Source: Betaproteobacteria bacterium RIFCSPLOWO2_02_FULL_63_19 (lineage in GTDB: Bacteria > Pseudomonadota > Gammaproteobacteria > Burkholderiales > SG8-39). From it: a DNA stretch of 64,000 nucleotides. The notes below the pieces were generated by a model. It did not search any database. It had not been told where the DNA came from and was given only the letters and a program-made list of their open reading frames with translations. Shown here one piece after another: positions 21,501 through 31,800 of this stretch (position 1 is the first letter of the stretch; each line of letters begins with the position of its first letter). The DNA lies in the NCBI GenBank assembly GCA_001770415.1, contig MEQX01000069.1, positions 16,741-80,740 of the forward strand, given 5' to 3'. The translations under genes were made by a program, and so were the position numbers.

Positions 21501-21821
21501 GTCACGCACGCAAAGTTCAAGTCCGGTTACGCCGGGCGTCCGTTGTCCCATTCCAGTTTCCTCGGTGTTGTGAATGTTCAAATATTAACGCGAGCCGTCG
21601 CGCTCCAGTGCTCATGTCACCGTGGACGCAGCGCAGATGATTTACAGAATGAAACAATTGATTACGCCTTGTATCGAGATATCTTGTTAGTCTGACCTCG
21701 GAAGCAGCGGTTGCCATGCGGTGCGGTCTTCGCGACGGGACATTGATTGAACTGGCACAGGCAGCACCGACCGGATGTCGCCGCTATCGAGCTTGGGTGT
21801 TTTGCGCTTTGGAGGTGAACC

Positions 21822-22547
21822 ATGAACTGCTCAAAAGCGTTGCTGTTGGCTTCAGCATTGCTCGCATTTCCCGGTGTATCAACCGCGCAACAGTATCTGG
21901 CCTATACGACCAATACGGTGCTCCTGCGGGCGGGGCCGGCCCGCGAGTTTCCGGTGGTTGCAGTCCTGCAGAATGGCGATGCGGTGGCCGTCCAGGGATG
22001 CCTTCAGGACTACAGTTGGTGTGACGTCGTCGCGGGCCCGAACAGGGGCTGGCTGGATGCGCGTTACATTGCCTATCCGTACCAGGGAGCGACGGTTCCG
22101 GTGATCGATTACGGGGCGGCCGTGGGCATCGGTGTTGTCACCTTCATCATCGGCAGTTACTGGCACGATCACTACGTTGCCCGGCCCTGGTACAGGCAAC
22201 TGCCGCACTGGAGCCACCGGCCGCAGAGAGCAGGCGTACGAGCACCGTATGCTCATCGGCCTGGGCACAGACCGCCGCGTCCAGCCATCCATCCGAGACC
22301 GCCCCACAAGGTGGTACGCGCGGTCAAGGTGCGGCCGGTTCCGGTGATACGTCCCCTCGAACGGCCGCCGCGCGTACTGGTACCGCAGAGACCGCTGAAG
22401 ATGGGTGTGGCGCCGGGGCGAAGGGTGTTTGGATCAGCGCAGAGTCCAACACCGGTTTTCCTCGCGCCTGGACGCTCGCCAACTTCGGTTGTCAAGCCCA
22501 TGGGCACACGCAACGCGGGTGTAAGACCTGACCGCCGGAATCACTGA
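21822..22547 (+). CDS. SH3-domain exported protein with Pro/Arg/His-rich C-terminus
   Basis: Signal peptide; AYTTNTVLLRAGPAREFPVVAVLQNGDAVAVQGCLQDYSWCDVVAGPNRGWLDARYI bacterial SH3 motif. Confidence 0.88.
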   Translation: MNCSKALLLASALLAFPGVSTAQQYLAYTTNTVLLRAGPAREFPVVAVLQNGDAVAVQGCLQDYSWCDVVAGPNRGWLDARYIAYPYQGATVPVIDYGAAVGIGVVTFIIGSYWHDHYVARPWYRQLPHWSHRPQRAGVRAPYAHRPGHRPPRPAIHPRPPHKVVRAVKVRPVPVIRPLERPPRVLVPQRPLKMGVAPGRRVFGSAQSPTPVFLAPGRSPTSVVKPMGTRNAGVRPDRRNH

Positions 22548-23116
22548 GAAAAGAACGTTGCCTTGCTGCCCCGCTCACGGGAAGAACGCGTTCGCAGAAT
22601 TTTCTGGAAGAACAGATTATTCGGTATTTGCAGAAATTGAGGCGTCTCCCCCTCGGCCGGCTCGGAAGGTTCGATACGCAACGTCGTAAACATCAAATTC
22701 ACATCGACGACGCGCCCCCCGATCGCTGTACCGTTTGGCTCGACAAGTTCCACGGTGTCGTCGAGGCGGAACGGGCGGAATGTGAGTATGAGCAGTGCAG
22801 CAGTCGCATTGCTGAGCATGCTCCAGGAAGCCACGAAGCCTACGGCCAACGCGGCCAGACCTGCCGAAATCAGCGCCCAGGCGCTGCCGAACACGCCCAC
22901 GGCCTGCATTAGGATCAGGACAGTGACGGACAAGATCGTCCAGCGCCGGAACGTCTGCAGGCGCCTGGCCATGACCGGTGCCAGATGATTGAAGGCGCGC
23001 AGCCGGTCGATGAGCCGCCGCAAGATCAGCGATACGAGAAACGCGGCGAGGACAATTACGGCCCCCGCCACCAGTTCGTGGGCGAACTTGGCCAGCATGG
23101 GGAGGTATTCGTGCAT
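22541..23116 (-). CDS. Small-conductance mechanosensitive channel (MscS family)
   Basis: GLAALAVGFVASWSMLSNATAALLILTFRPFRLDDTVELVEPNGTAIGGRVVDVNLMFTTLR. Confidence 0.9.
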   Translation of the reverse strand: MHEYLPMLAKFAHELVAGAVIVLAAFLVSLILRRLIDRLRAFNHLAPVMARRLQTFRRWTILSVTVLILMQAVGVFGSAWALISAGLAALAVGFVASWSMLSNATAALLILTFRPFRLDDTVELVEPNGTAIGGRVVDVNLMFTTLRIEPSEPAEGETPQFLQIPNNLFFQKILRTRSSRERGSKATFFSQ

Positions 23117-23398
23117 GACGCTGTTCCTGCTGCCGAAAATACTAAAATAGCATAGTACCGTTCCGCGCCCTTCAACAGCCAACGGTCACGCGATGAGTCT
23201 TGCGTGCGCAACCGATTCACGCGAGTCGACGCTGTCTGGAAGTCACTGTCGTTGACGCTCAGTTGCCATGTCCGACCCGGATCGGAATGATCTTCCTGTT
23301 GCGCAGGAGTCCTTGATCCTCGGCTACGCTCGTGTCGATTTCGTGCCGGGTCTTCTGTAGTGTTCGGACCGGGCGCGAAGAATTCGAATGGAGATGTG

Positions 23399-24388
23399 AT
23401 GCGAAAACACGACGACGCTTTGATCCTCGCGGCAATTCTTGACGGCGCGGGTGGTGCGCGCGAACTGCGCTGGGATGATATCGACTGCTGGCGCGTTGAG
23501 GACGGGGTGCTCTGGCTGCACTTTTACCTCGACGAGCCGCAAGCACAAGAATGGCTGGTTCAGCGCAGCGGGCTGGACCCGATCGTGTGCAACGCGCTGC
23601 TCATGCCTGAAACGCGGCCTCGCGCTGTCGTCATCGGCGATGGCCTGTTGTTGATGTTACGCGGAGTGAACCTCAATCCCGGCGCGGAGCCCGAGGACAT
23701 GGTCTCGGTGCGCGTCTGGGCTGACGCGCAGCGGGTCATTACCGTTCGGCGGCGCAAGCTGATGGGCATGCAGGATCTGATCGATGACTTCGCCGTGCAG
23801 GCCGGTCCCCGCAACGCGGCGGAGTTCGTGGTGAAACTCTCCGAGCACATCACGACACGAATGGCGCCGGTGATTGCGCAAATCCACGAGAATCTCGATT
23901 CGATCGAGGAGGAGGTTCTTACGCGACGGGACGCGGAGATCCGCGGTCGGCTTTCGGAGATCCGCCGGCGCGTCATTCGCCTGCGCCGGTTCATCGGTCC
24001 GCAGCGCGACACACTCACGCAGATGGTGCGCGAGCGCTTGACGTGGTTCGGTCCCGACGATATGACGGCCATGCGGGAGGTCGCTTTCGCGATCACGCGC
24101 CATCTCGAGGACCTGGACGTCGCGCGCGAGCAGGCCATCGTCACGCACGACGAACTGACGGCGTACGTCGGAGAGCAGCTGGGGCGCACGATGTATTTTC
24201 TTGCGCTGGTAACGACGTTCTTCCTGCCGATCACGTTCCTCACCGGGCTGCTGGGCATGAACATTGGCGGGTTGCCTGGAGTGCCTGCGGAGCAGCATCC
24301 AGATGCGTTTGCACTGACGATAGCAGCCATGGTCGCGATCATCGGATTTCAGCTTTGGATCTTCCGGCGCTGGCACTTGATGAAATGA
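23399..24388 (+). CDS. zntB: ZntB / CorA-family metal transporter
   Basis: C-terminal two TM helices with FLTGLLGMNIGGLPGV (GMN motif); N-terminal cytoplasmic domain as in ZntB. Confidence 0.88.
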   Translation: MRKHDDALILAAILDGAGGARELRWDDIDCWRVEDGVLWLHFYLDEPQAQEWLVQRSGLDPIVCNALLMPETRPRAVVIGDGLLLMLRGVNLNPGAEPEDMVSVRVWADAQRVITVRRRKLMGMQDLIDDFAVQAGPRNAAEFVVKLSEHITTRMAPVIAQIHENLDSIEEEVLTRRDAEIRGRLSEIRRRVIRLRRFIGPQRDTLTQMVRERLTWFGPDDMTAMREVAFAITRHLEDLDVAREQAIVTHDELTAYVGEQLGRTMYFLALVTTFFLPITFLTGLLGMNIGGLPGVPAEQHPDAFALTIAAMVAIIGFQLWIFRRWHLMK

Positions 24389-24439
24389 CGCGCAGGAAGA
24401 TTCATGAAGCGGCATTCGGCCCGACGCGGCGCCGGTGTG

Positions 24440-24811
24440 TTACGCCCCGCGCACGCGGTCCAGCATGGCGGGCGGATCTGAAGGCTCGCTGTCGGCGCGC
24501 CACGCGACGTGACCGTCGGGGCGGACCAGGACCAGGCGGCGTTCATAGACCTCGGCTGCTTCGGACTCGGTCACTGTGACGACATCGAGCGGGTAGTCGG
24601 CCGGGAACGGACAGCTATCGACATCTGCCGTGATTCCCCAGCGCCGGCAGAATTCCATCGAGCGGATGTTGACTTCGTTCATCTTCGGCGTGCCGACGAC
24701 GCCGTCGCCTTGCTCTACGAGAAGGCAGGAGACGCCGCGCCAGCCGAGGTCGCAGGCGAGCGCGAGTCCGACCGGGCCGCCGCCGACGATAAGGACCGGA
24801 ATGTCAGTCAT
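24440..24811 (-). pseudogene. FAD-dependent aromatic monooxygenase, internally deleted
   Basis: N-terminus MTDIPVLIVGGGPVGLALACDLGWRGVSCLLVEQ (Rossmann) joined after PADYPLDVV to C-terminal-type YERRLVLVRPDGHVAWRAD; 123 aa versus about 550 aa expected. Confidence 0.75.
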
Positions 24812-24989
24812 GATCGATGCGTTGCTTGCGGGTCGTCTGCACGTTGATCTGCCACCACGCTGGCGATGGAGCACGGATGGAAGTCCGCCATCGCATGCCC
24901 GGTCGCGTGTGTTCGGGCAGTCCAGCATGCATAATACTGCGCGAAGCGGCGTGGTGTTACCGGACAACGAACCAACGAAGGGAAAAACG

Positions 24990-25454
24990 ATGCCGAATAT
25001 CGCTGTAACGCTCAGACAGGAAATAACGCGGCTTGCCCGCAAGGAAATCAAACGGGAAGCCCGGGTGTTGCGCAAAGCATCGGCACAATACCGAAGACTC
25101 ATCGCTGAGCTGAGACGCGAGACCAGGCGCCTGCGGTCGGATGTTCTCCGCTTCGCGCTGCAGGCCGGCAGAGATGCGCCACCGGGCGCTCTCGATGCGG
25201 ATTCAAAGCGAGTCCGCTTTTCCGCAAAGAGCGTGACTGCGCAGCGCAAACGCCTGGGGCTCTCGGCCGCAGACTACGGCAAGCTCGTCGGCGTGACCGG
25301 CCACACGATCTATAAATGGGAGCACGGCGCGTCGCGCCCGCGTCGGGCGCAGATCAACGCGCTGGCGTCGTTTCGTACGCTGGGCAAGAGGGAAGCTGTC
25401 GCGCGGCTTGAACGGATCAACGCTCCGAAGAAAAGGCGAAAGGGCGGGCGATAA
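24990..25454 (+). CDS. Helix-turn-helix DNA-binding protein (XRE-like C-terminus)
   Basis: RKRLGLSAADYGKLVGVTGHTIYKWEHGASRPRRAQINAL; basic N-terminal coiled segment. Confidence 0.8.
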   Translation: MPNIAVTLRQEITRLARKEIKREARVLRKASAQYRRLIAELRRETRRLRSDVLRFALQAGRDAPPGALDADSKRVRFSAKSVTAQRKRLGLSAADYGKLVGVTGHTIYKWEHGASRPRRAQINALASFRTLGKREAVARLERINAPKKRRKGGR

Positions 25455-25471
25455 GAAGCGTCGGAAGCGCG

Positions 25472-26764
25472 ATGCGGAAAGCTGTGCGAATGAACGGCAC
25501 CGTGGTTTCCGGCACCGCCGGACCGACTGTTCGAGAACGTCGCAGGTTCCGGGCCAGATTCGTCGCCGGTTACGCGCTTAGCTATGTGACCGACACCATA
25601 TTGCTGTTCCAGTTCGTCTCGATTGGGACGATCGCGATTTGGGTGCCGATCGCGTACTTCGCCGCGGGAATAACCATAGGCGCCGTCTTCGGTGCGCTTG
25701 TACTGTTTGGTATCAGAGAGAGCGGGAAAGACCCCTACTTCAGCATCTGGCAGGTATTCGTATCGGGCGCAGCCATGCTGGTGTTTCTCGCGCTCGCCCC
25801 CGAGCTGGGAGGGCTCTTCCTGTGCAATCTGATTCTCGTTTTCGGATTCGGCGGTTTGCGAATGTCCTGGCGCGAAGCGCTTTTGTCCTTCGGGCTCATT
25901 GCGCTGGGTACGGGCCTGATCTTGTATCACGCGTCCGAAGTCTCCTTGTTGCCGTATTCGACGCCGTTCGAGAGAGCACTGGTCTGGATAGGATTCGTGC
26001 TGATTCTGGGCAAAGTGGTCGCCCTCGGACTGGTCGGAAGTTCATTGCGGCTTCGGGCGGTGAGGGCCTATCGTGACTCCAAGGCATTGAATGCCGCCCT
26101 TCAAGCGCGGACGTCGGAACTTGTTGATGCAGAGGAACACCTGAGAGCGTCGATTCGCGGCAAGGAGCTGTTGCTGCGTGAGGTACACCACGCCGTCAAG
26201 AACAACCTTCAGATAGTCGCAAGCATGCTGCAGCTCGGGGCCGAGTCGGCAACGAACGAGACGGTGGTTTCGACACTGAATGCGAGTTGCGATCGGGTCC
26301 TGGCCATCGGGCTTGTGCACGAACAAGCCTACGGCGAGGAGAATCTGGCGGCGGTGGACTTGCGCCGCTACCTGGAGTCGTTGACGGAGAACCTGGGGCG
26401 ATCGCTGCAGCCCGACGGCAACGTGGTGGCGCTTCAGACGGCCCTGGAGGACATGACGCTGGGCGCGGATCGCGTGGTCCCCCTGGGGCTGATCGTCAAC
26501 GAGCTGGTCACCAATGCTTTCAAGCATGCGTTCCCGGAACAGCGGAACGGAACCATCCTTGTCTCGCTGCATCGCCGGGCTGACGGGATGGCAGAACTTG
26601 TCGTCGAAGATGATGGCGTAGGATTGCCGGCGGGCGTAGATTGGCGCAGCCTGCCGACCGTGGGGCTGGGCCTGGTCAACGGTTTGGCGAGGCAGTTGGG
26701 CGCCGAAATCTCGCTCGATGGCCGGGAGCGAACACGATTCTGCGTGCGCTTCAGGGAAACCTAG
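25472..26764 (+). CDS. Membrane sensor histidine kinase, HisKA_2 type
   Basis: N-terminal TM helices; LLLREVHHAVKNNLQIVASMLQL; LIVNELVTNAFKHAF; VEDDGVGLPAG; GLGLVNGLARQLGA. Confidence 0.93.
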   Translation: MRKAVRMNGTVVSGTAGPTVRERRRFRARFVAGYALSYVTDTILLFQFVSIGTIAIWVPIAYFAAGITIGAVFGALVLFGIRESGKDPYFSIWQVFVSGAAMLVFLALAPELGGLFLCNLILVFGFGGLRMSWREALLSFGLIALGTGLILYHASEVSLLPYSTPFERALVWIGFVLILGKVVALGLVGSSLRLRAVRAYRDSKALNAALQARTSELVDAEEHLRASIRGKELLLREVHHAVKNNLQIVASMLQLGAESATNETVVSTLNASCDRVLAIGLVHEQAYGEENLAAVDLRRYLESLTENLGRSLQPDGNVVALQTALEDMTLGADRVVPLGLIVNELVTNAFKHAFPEQRNGTILVSLHRRADGMAELVVEDDGVGLPAGVDWRSLPTVGLGLVNGLARQLGAEISLDGRERTRFCVRFRET

Positions 26765-26765
26765 C

Positions 26766-27833
26766 ATGGCGAAGATACTGATTGCGGAGGATGAATACGT
26801 CATCGCGAAGGGAATCCAGTCCAAGCTGGAGAGCTGGGGGCACGAGGTGGCCGGGATTGCTGCGTCCGGAGAGCAGGCGATACGCGACGCGAATATCGAT
26901 ACGCCTGATCTGGTGCTGATGGACATAATGCTGAAGGGCGAAATGAACGGAATCGCCGCGGCAGCCAGGATCCGCGAACGGGCCGGCATCCCCGTCATTT
27001 ATGTGACCGCGTATGGAAGTGACGAATCGGTGCGCGAAGCCGCGCTCACCAATCCTTACGGGTTCATCGTCAAGCCCTTCAACGATGAAACGCTACGCAA
27101 TGCCATCAACAGCGGTTTGCTGAAAAAAGAATGCGAGCAAGCGCGTGATCTTCTTGTAAGGCGCCTGGAGTCGTATTCCGGACGGCTGCTTACTGCCAAA
27201 GGAATCGAGCGTAGGCGCATCGCCTATGGACTGCACGAGGAGATGGCCCGCATCTTGGCGGCGCTGAACATGCGAAGATCGTCGTTGAGGACAACGGGTG
27301 GAACGAACGCAGCGGCGCCATTGCGGACGATGGCGACGCTGCTCACGGAGCAAACCGCGGAGCAGGCGCACCGCATGGTCCGGGAGCTGTGTCCGGTACA
27401 ACTGGAGAACCTGGAGCTGTCCGTCGTGCTGCGACTGTACGCCGCAGCACAGGCCGAGCTGGCAGGCTGGAAGGTCCATATCGACGCCCGTGAAGAAGGC
27501 AGACGAGCGCCGCCCAACGTTGAAATCGCCTGTTTCTATGTGTTTCAGGAGGCGCTGGTCAATATCCTGTGTCATGCCAATGCAACCGATGTCGGGATCG
27601 TGCTGCGACGCAACGCCGAGGAACTGGATCTCAAGATAACCGACAATGGTCCCGGCTTCGACCTCCAGAGCGCGCGGCGGAAGGCGGGAGGCAGGACAAA
27701 CGGGCTGCTCGACATGGAGCGGCGGGTGAAATACGCCGGTGGGCGGCTGGAAATAAGTTCCGCCCCGGGCACCGGAACCCGGATAAGGGCGTATTTTTGG
27801 TTGCAGATTGCCGCACCGCGAAGACCGCGCTGA
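26766..27833 (+). CDS. Receiver domain fused to HisKA_3-type histidine kinase core
   Basis: KILIAEDEYVIAKGI...LVLMDIMLKGEMNG...PVIYVTAYGS...VKPF, then ERRRIAYGLHEEMARIL and DLKITDNGPGFD...NGLLDMERRVKYAGG. Confidence 0.9.
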   Translation: MAKILIAEDEYVIAKGIQSKLESWGHEVAGIAASGEQAIRDANIDTPDLVLMDIMLKGEMNGIAAAARIRERAGIPVIYVTAYGSDESVREAALTNPYGFIVKPFNDETLRNAINSGLLKKECEQARDLLVRRLESYSGRLLTAKGIERRRIAYGLHEEMARILAALNMRRSSLRTTGGTNAAAPLRTMATLLTEQTAEQAHRMVRELCPVQLENLELSVVLRLYAAAQAELAGWKVHIDAREEGRRAPPNVEIACFYVFQEALVNILCHANATDVGIVLRRNAEELDLKITDNGPGFDLQSARRKAGGRTNGLLDMERRVKYAGGRLEISSAPGTGTRIRAYFWLQIAAPRRPR

Positions 27834-27934
27834 TTTCGGACGGCCATCATCGTCGAAGGATTATCGCGCGCCAACCGCCCGGAACCCGCACCTCGGTCGC
27901 AATGCGTATGCTGGTGTCTTGGATATCGGGCGTG

Positions 27935-28702
27935 CTACTGGCAGCCCGAGGTCGCAAGCCAGGTCGATAGCGGACCCAGGTCAAGCAGTTCATTGGCGGA
28001 AATCGGTCCCAGATAGTAGACGTGGTTATCGACCGACGACGTACCCACGTAGGCATTGGTCTGCGTGTAATGTCGGTAATAGTAGTCCGCGGAGTTGTAC
28101 GCGGTGGTAGCGGACGCGGCAGGAGGCGCGAGCAATTCCGGGTAGGTGCTTTCGGCCCAGTTGAACAGGCAATCGACATTGCTCATGCCGGTCCCGGGGG
28201 TCGAGCGTTCGTAGGAGAATCCGGTCCCGCTGGCCGGCCGCACGGACCAGGACAGGAATTTGATGTCGAGGTAGATGTCGTCGGTTTTCAGGTGCAACAC
28301 CGCGTTGACCCCGACCGTGGCCGGAGGGCCGGGGGGGGATCCGACGCTCTTGGCCCAGGTTTCCCAATTGGTGTAGGTGAGCGAGGCGTAGTTCGCCGTG
28401 GTGCCGGTGGCCCACTCGGTGTCGGCCGGGCTGAGGTTATGGCTGAAGGAGTTTTCCCGCGCGGCGTTGTAGAGACCTTGGCTGCCCCCGCGGGTCAGCC
28501 AGACGTTGGAGGTCAGTCGATCCTGATTGGCCGCCTGTTTCGAATCGGTGCCGTCGGCCTTCGTGAAGACCACCCGCGGACCGGTCCACACCGTGGCCGC
28601 CTGCGTGGCGAGCGGCGCTCCCAGGCAGAGCACCAACAGCCAGACAGGGATTCGCACCGCGTGCCGCCGGACCGGCCGCGAACGTCGGGCAAGGAAAGTC
28701 AT
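27935..28702 (-). CDS. Hypothetical exported protein
   Basis: Signal peptide VWLLVLCLGAPLATQAA; 255 aa; repeat of NWETWAKS/NWAES-type sequence; no family recognised. Confidence 0.7.
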   Translation of the reverse strand: MTFLARRSRPVRRHAVRIPVWLLVLCLGAPLATQAATVWTGPRVVFTKADGTDSKQAANQDRLTSNVWLTRGGSQGLYNAARENSFSHNLSPADTEWATGTTANYASLTYTNWETWAKSVGSPPGPPATVGVNAVLHLKTDDIYLDIKFLSWSVRPASGTGFSYERSTPGTGMSNVDCLFNWAESTYPELLAPPAASATTAYNSADYYYRHYTQTNAYVGTSSVDNHVYYLGPISANELLDLGPLSTWLATSGCQ

Positions 28703-28860
28703 GGTCGTCCCCCTTTGGCACTGAACTGACAGGCAAACAGTTCCTTGGACGAATTATTCCGTCGTATGCGCTCCATCGACAGCGATGTCGGCGCTGTCCG
28801 GCGAGCGTCGCGCAAGTCCGTCCGGAAGCTGAAAGCCGCGAGGGTCGAGCCGCATGCCGC

Positions 28861-31800
28861 TCAGGGCGTGCTGGGCACCCATTCGCTGATCGAGGGTTCG
28901 GTAAGGGCTCCGACCGGTGTGAGCTTTTCGTAGTTCAGGCTGTAGACATTGCGGAACAGATCGACGGTGAGTTTTCCGGCGTTGATCCCGCTGGTGCTGC
29001 TGACGTAATTGCCCTGCGGGCCGTAGATGTCCAGCGTGTAGACGTTGGAGGAATTCACCCACAGAACGTAGATGTACCCCACGAACTCCATCTGCACGTC
29101 GAGGAACGTCGCGCCTGTGCTCGCCGCGCGCAAGGGCATGATCGATGAACCGTTGTTCGAGAAGATGCGCACCGGATTGGCGCCGGTGTCGAACGCCTGA
29201 ATCCGGTTGTTGGTCTGCTCGATCACCAGAATTTCGCCTCTGGGCGTGACCGCCATGCAGGCCGGCCCCTTCAGCAGGCCCTCGCGGGTGCCCGGGCCGG
29301 CATAGGCCTGGGCGAGCGGCGCCGCGCTGTCCGCGACGGGGGTTGACGCGGGAACCAGCACCTCGAATTTCGCCAGTGCCGTATTGATGCTGATGAGCTT
29401 GCCGGTGGGATGGATCAGGAACGCGTCAGAGGCGAAGTTGAATTTGCCCACGGCAAGATTCGAATTGGGCAGGTCGATCGCCGGCGGCACGTCCACCTTG
29501 CTCAGCGTAATGCGTCGCACGATATTGCTGCCGCCGGAAGTATCGATGTAGAAATTCCGGCTGGTCGGGCTCGATCGGCTGTAGGCAAGCCGCGCCGGCG
29601 TGAGAAAGCCGCCGCCCGAGGTCTTGTAGCCGCTCTCGGGCGTCGCGGTAAACGATAGATTCGCGAACTGATACAACTGGCCGCCTGCCCCGGAGGCGAA
29701 ATCGGTCACCCCCGCGCTCGAGGCCTTCCACGCGTAGCCGATCGCACCGAACGGCTCGCTCAACGTGATGCCGACCAACTCGCACAGGTTACCCGGGGCG
29801 TTGGCGCAGACAGCGGGTTGCACCGTCGGTGCCGTCGGAGTCGCCTGCCAGACATGCTTGCCCGAGCCGTCTAGAACGATTTTCTGCTTGTGTCCGTAGG
29901 TGGTATTGCTCGTGAGCGGCACTCGGGATTCCGTGATCGTGATCGAAGCCGTGTCGACAGTGTTGTCGATCGGACCCGTGGTCCCGGTTCCTGCAAGCCA
30001 GCCATCGTTCGAGTAGAAGCACACCGACACGTTGACCTTGCCGCCGAGTGGTATTCCTTTGAACGCATGGCTGAGCGGTGCGGTCGTTGTCCCCGCCGGC
30101 ATCGGGATGATGCCGGAGTCGCGCGGCGAACTGCCGTCGCAAACCGCCGCGAGCCGGTAATGCGTCGCGGTCGCGGGAAATCCCGCCACATCGAGCGGAT
30201 CGTGGCTGATGCTGACGGTCAGATCATGCGTCGAACTCACTTCCGTCACGTAGGTCCACGGGGATTGGGCAACCTCGGCACTGGTCTCGGCGATCGTCGC
30301 AATCAGTCCCAGGGCGGCGACGGCCTGCAGCGCCACGCCTATGCCGAAGGGCAGCGTGTCCTCCGCGACGCCTTCGGCCTCGCCTGCCGCGAGGCTTGCC
30401 TGGACTTCGGCCCAGAATGCCGGCGCGGCTTTGACCATCGTGAAGAACACCGGCGCGCCGAGCGTCTTGAACACGGCGGGATCATTGTAGAAGCCGGCCA
30501 GCGCGGTATCGACGATCGCCTGCATGAATATCTGCGCGGTGCCGATCAGTAGTTTGGTCGCGGTGGTCATCTTGGCGGCAAATGCCGGAAACGCGGCCGT
30601 TGCCGCCAGCGCGAGAAACAGCCCCGGAAGTGCAAGGTCGACGACCACGGTCATCACCTCGCCGGGGCGCGTCGTTTCGGGATAGCTGTTGGTTCCGCTC
30701 CCCAGACCGCCCGACAGAATCTGAATCGACGCCGCGCTTTCGGGCACCCGTACGGTGAATGACCAGTGGTTCTCCGCCACAACCGGTATTTCCGGAAACG
30801 GTATTCCCATGACTGCGAACGGTTGGTTCAGCAATGTCAGAAAACCGTCGTAGGTTCCGTTGAAGCCGGTCGAAAACTGCCCGTGGATGTCGGCGGGCAG
30901 CTCCGCGAGCGCGATGGGCCTGCCGTCGCCGTCGAGAAAGCGGACATAGAGTCCCAGATAACGCAGCCACGTGTTGTAAACGGTGAAGCTGAGCGTGCGC
31001 GAGAGCGCGTTGGTCGCAGTGTCGAGGCTCGATGTCCCCGTGACATCGGTGACGCGGTACCCGTTGCCCGAGGACAGATCGCGTGGCGTCCAGGTCACGC
31101 CAGGTGGCGACGCCGCGAACGACGCCGGGCGCGCGCTGGGCGTCGCGACGGATGCGGGCGGCGCGGCGCTGTTGACGACCCATAGCTTGCCTTTCAGCAC
31201 CTGATTGTCCCGGGTATTGGTTTGCATGCCGGCAACGTTCCCGCCGAGCACCGGGTCATTCTTGATCTTGGGCAGAATGCTTTGGATCGCGGCACCGGTG
31301 AGGCGCAGGGTTTCCTCGGAGTGGTGGGTGAAATACAGCTTGTGGCCATTGGACGCGAGCTTGGGCTGGCCGGTGTCGGGGTCGATGCACGGGACCTGCG
31401 TGGCCCAGCCGCCTGTCTCCGTGGCCGGACCCTGGCGGTACAGCGACTGCGCCAGCGCGAGGATGTTGGCGTCGGCGCAGACGATGACCTGCTGCACGTA
31501 GCTCAGCGTGGCCGCATCGAACGAACAGATCTCGGGATGGTTGCAGACCAGCGACACGGCGTGATCAAAATAGCTCTTGTAGCGCAGGTAGATGCCGCCC
31601 GCGCAGTATCCGCCGGACGTTGTCGGGAGTTCCCGCTGCCGCATTGCCGGCGCCGCTGGGCCCACGCAGGTACTGAACTCTCCGAGGAACGTACCGTCGC
31701 CGGCGCTCGCGCAGGATATCGCCAGCGCCTGGCTTACATTCGCGGCAGCGGTTGAAGGCACGTGGTAGAACATGCCGTGCATCGACCAAGCGGTTGCGCT

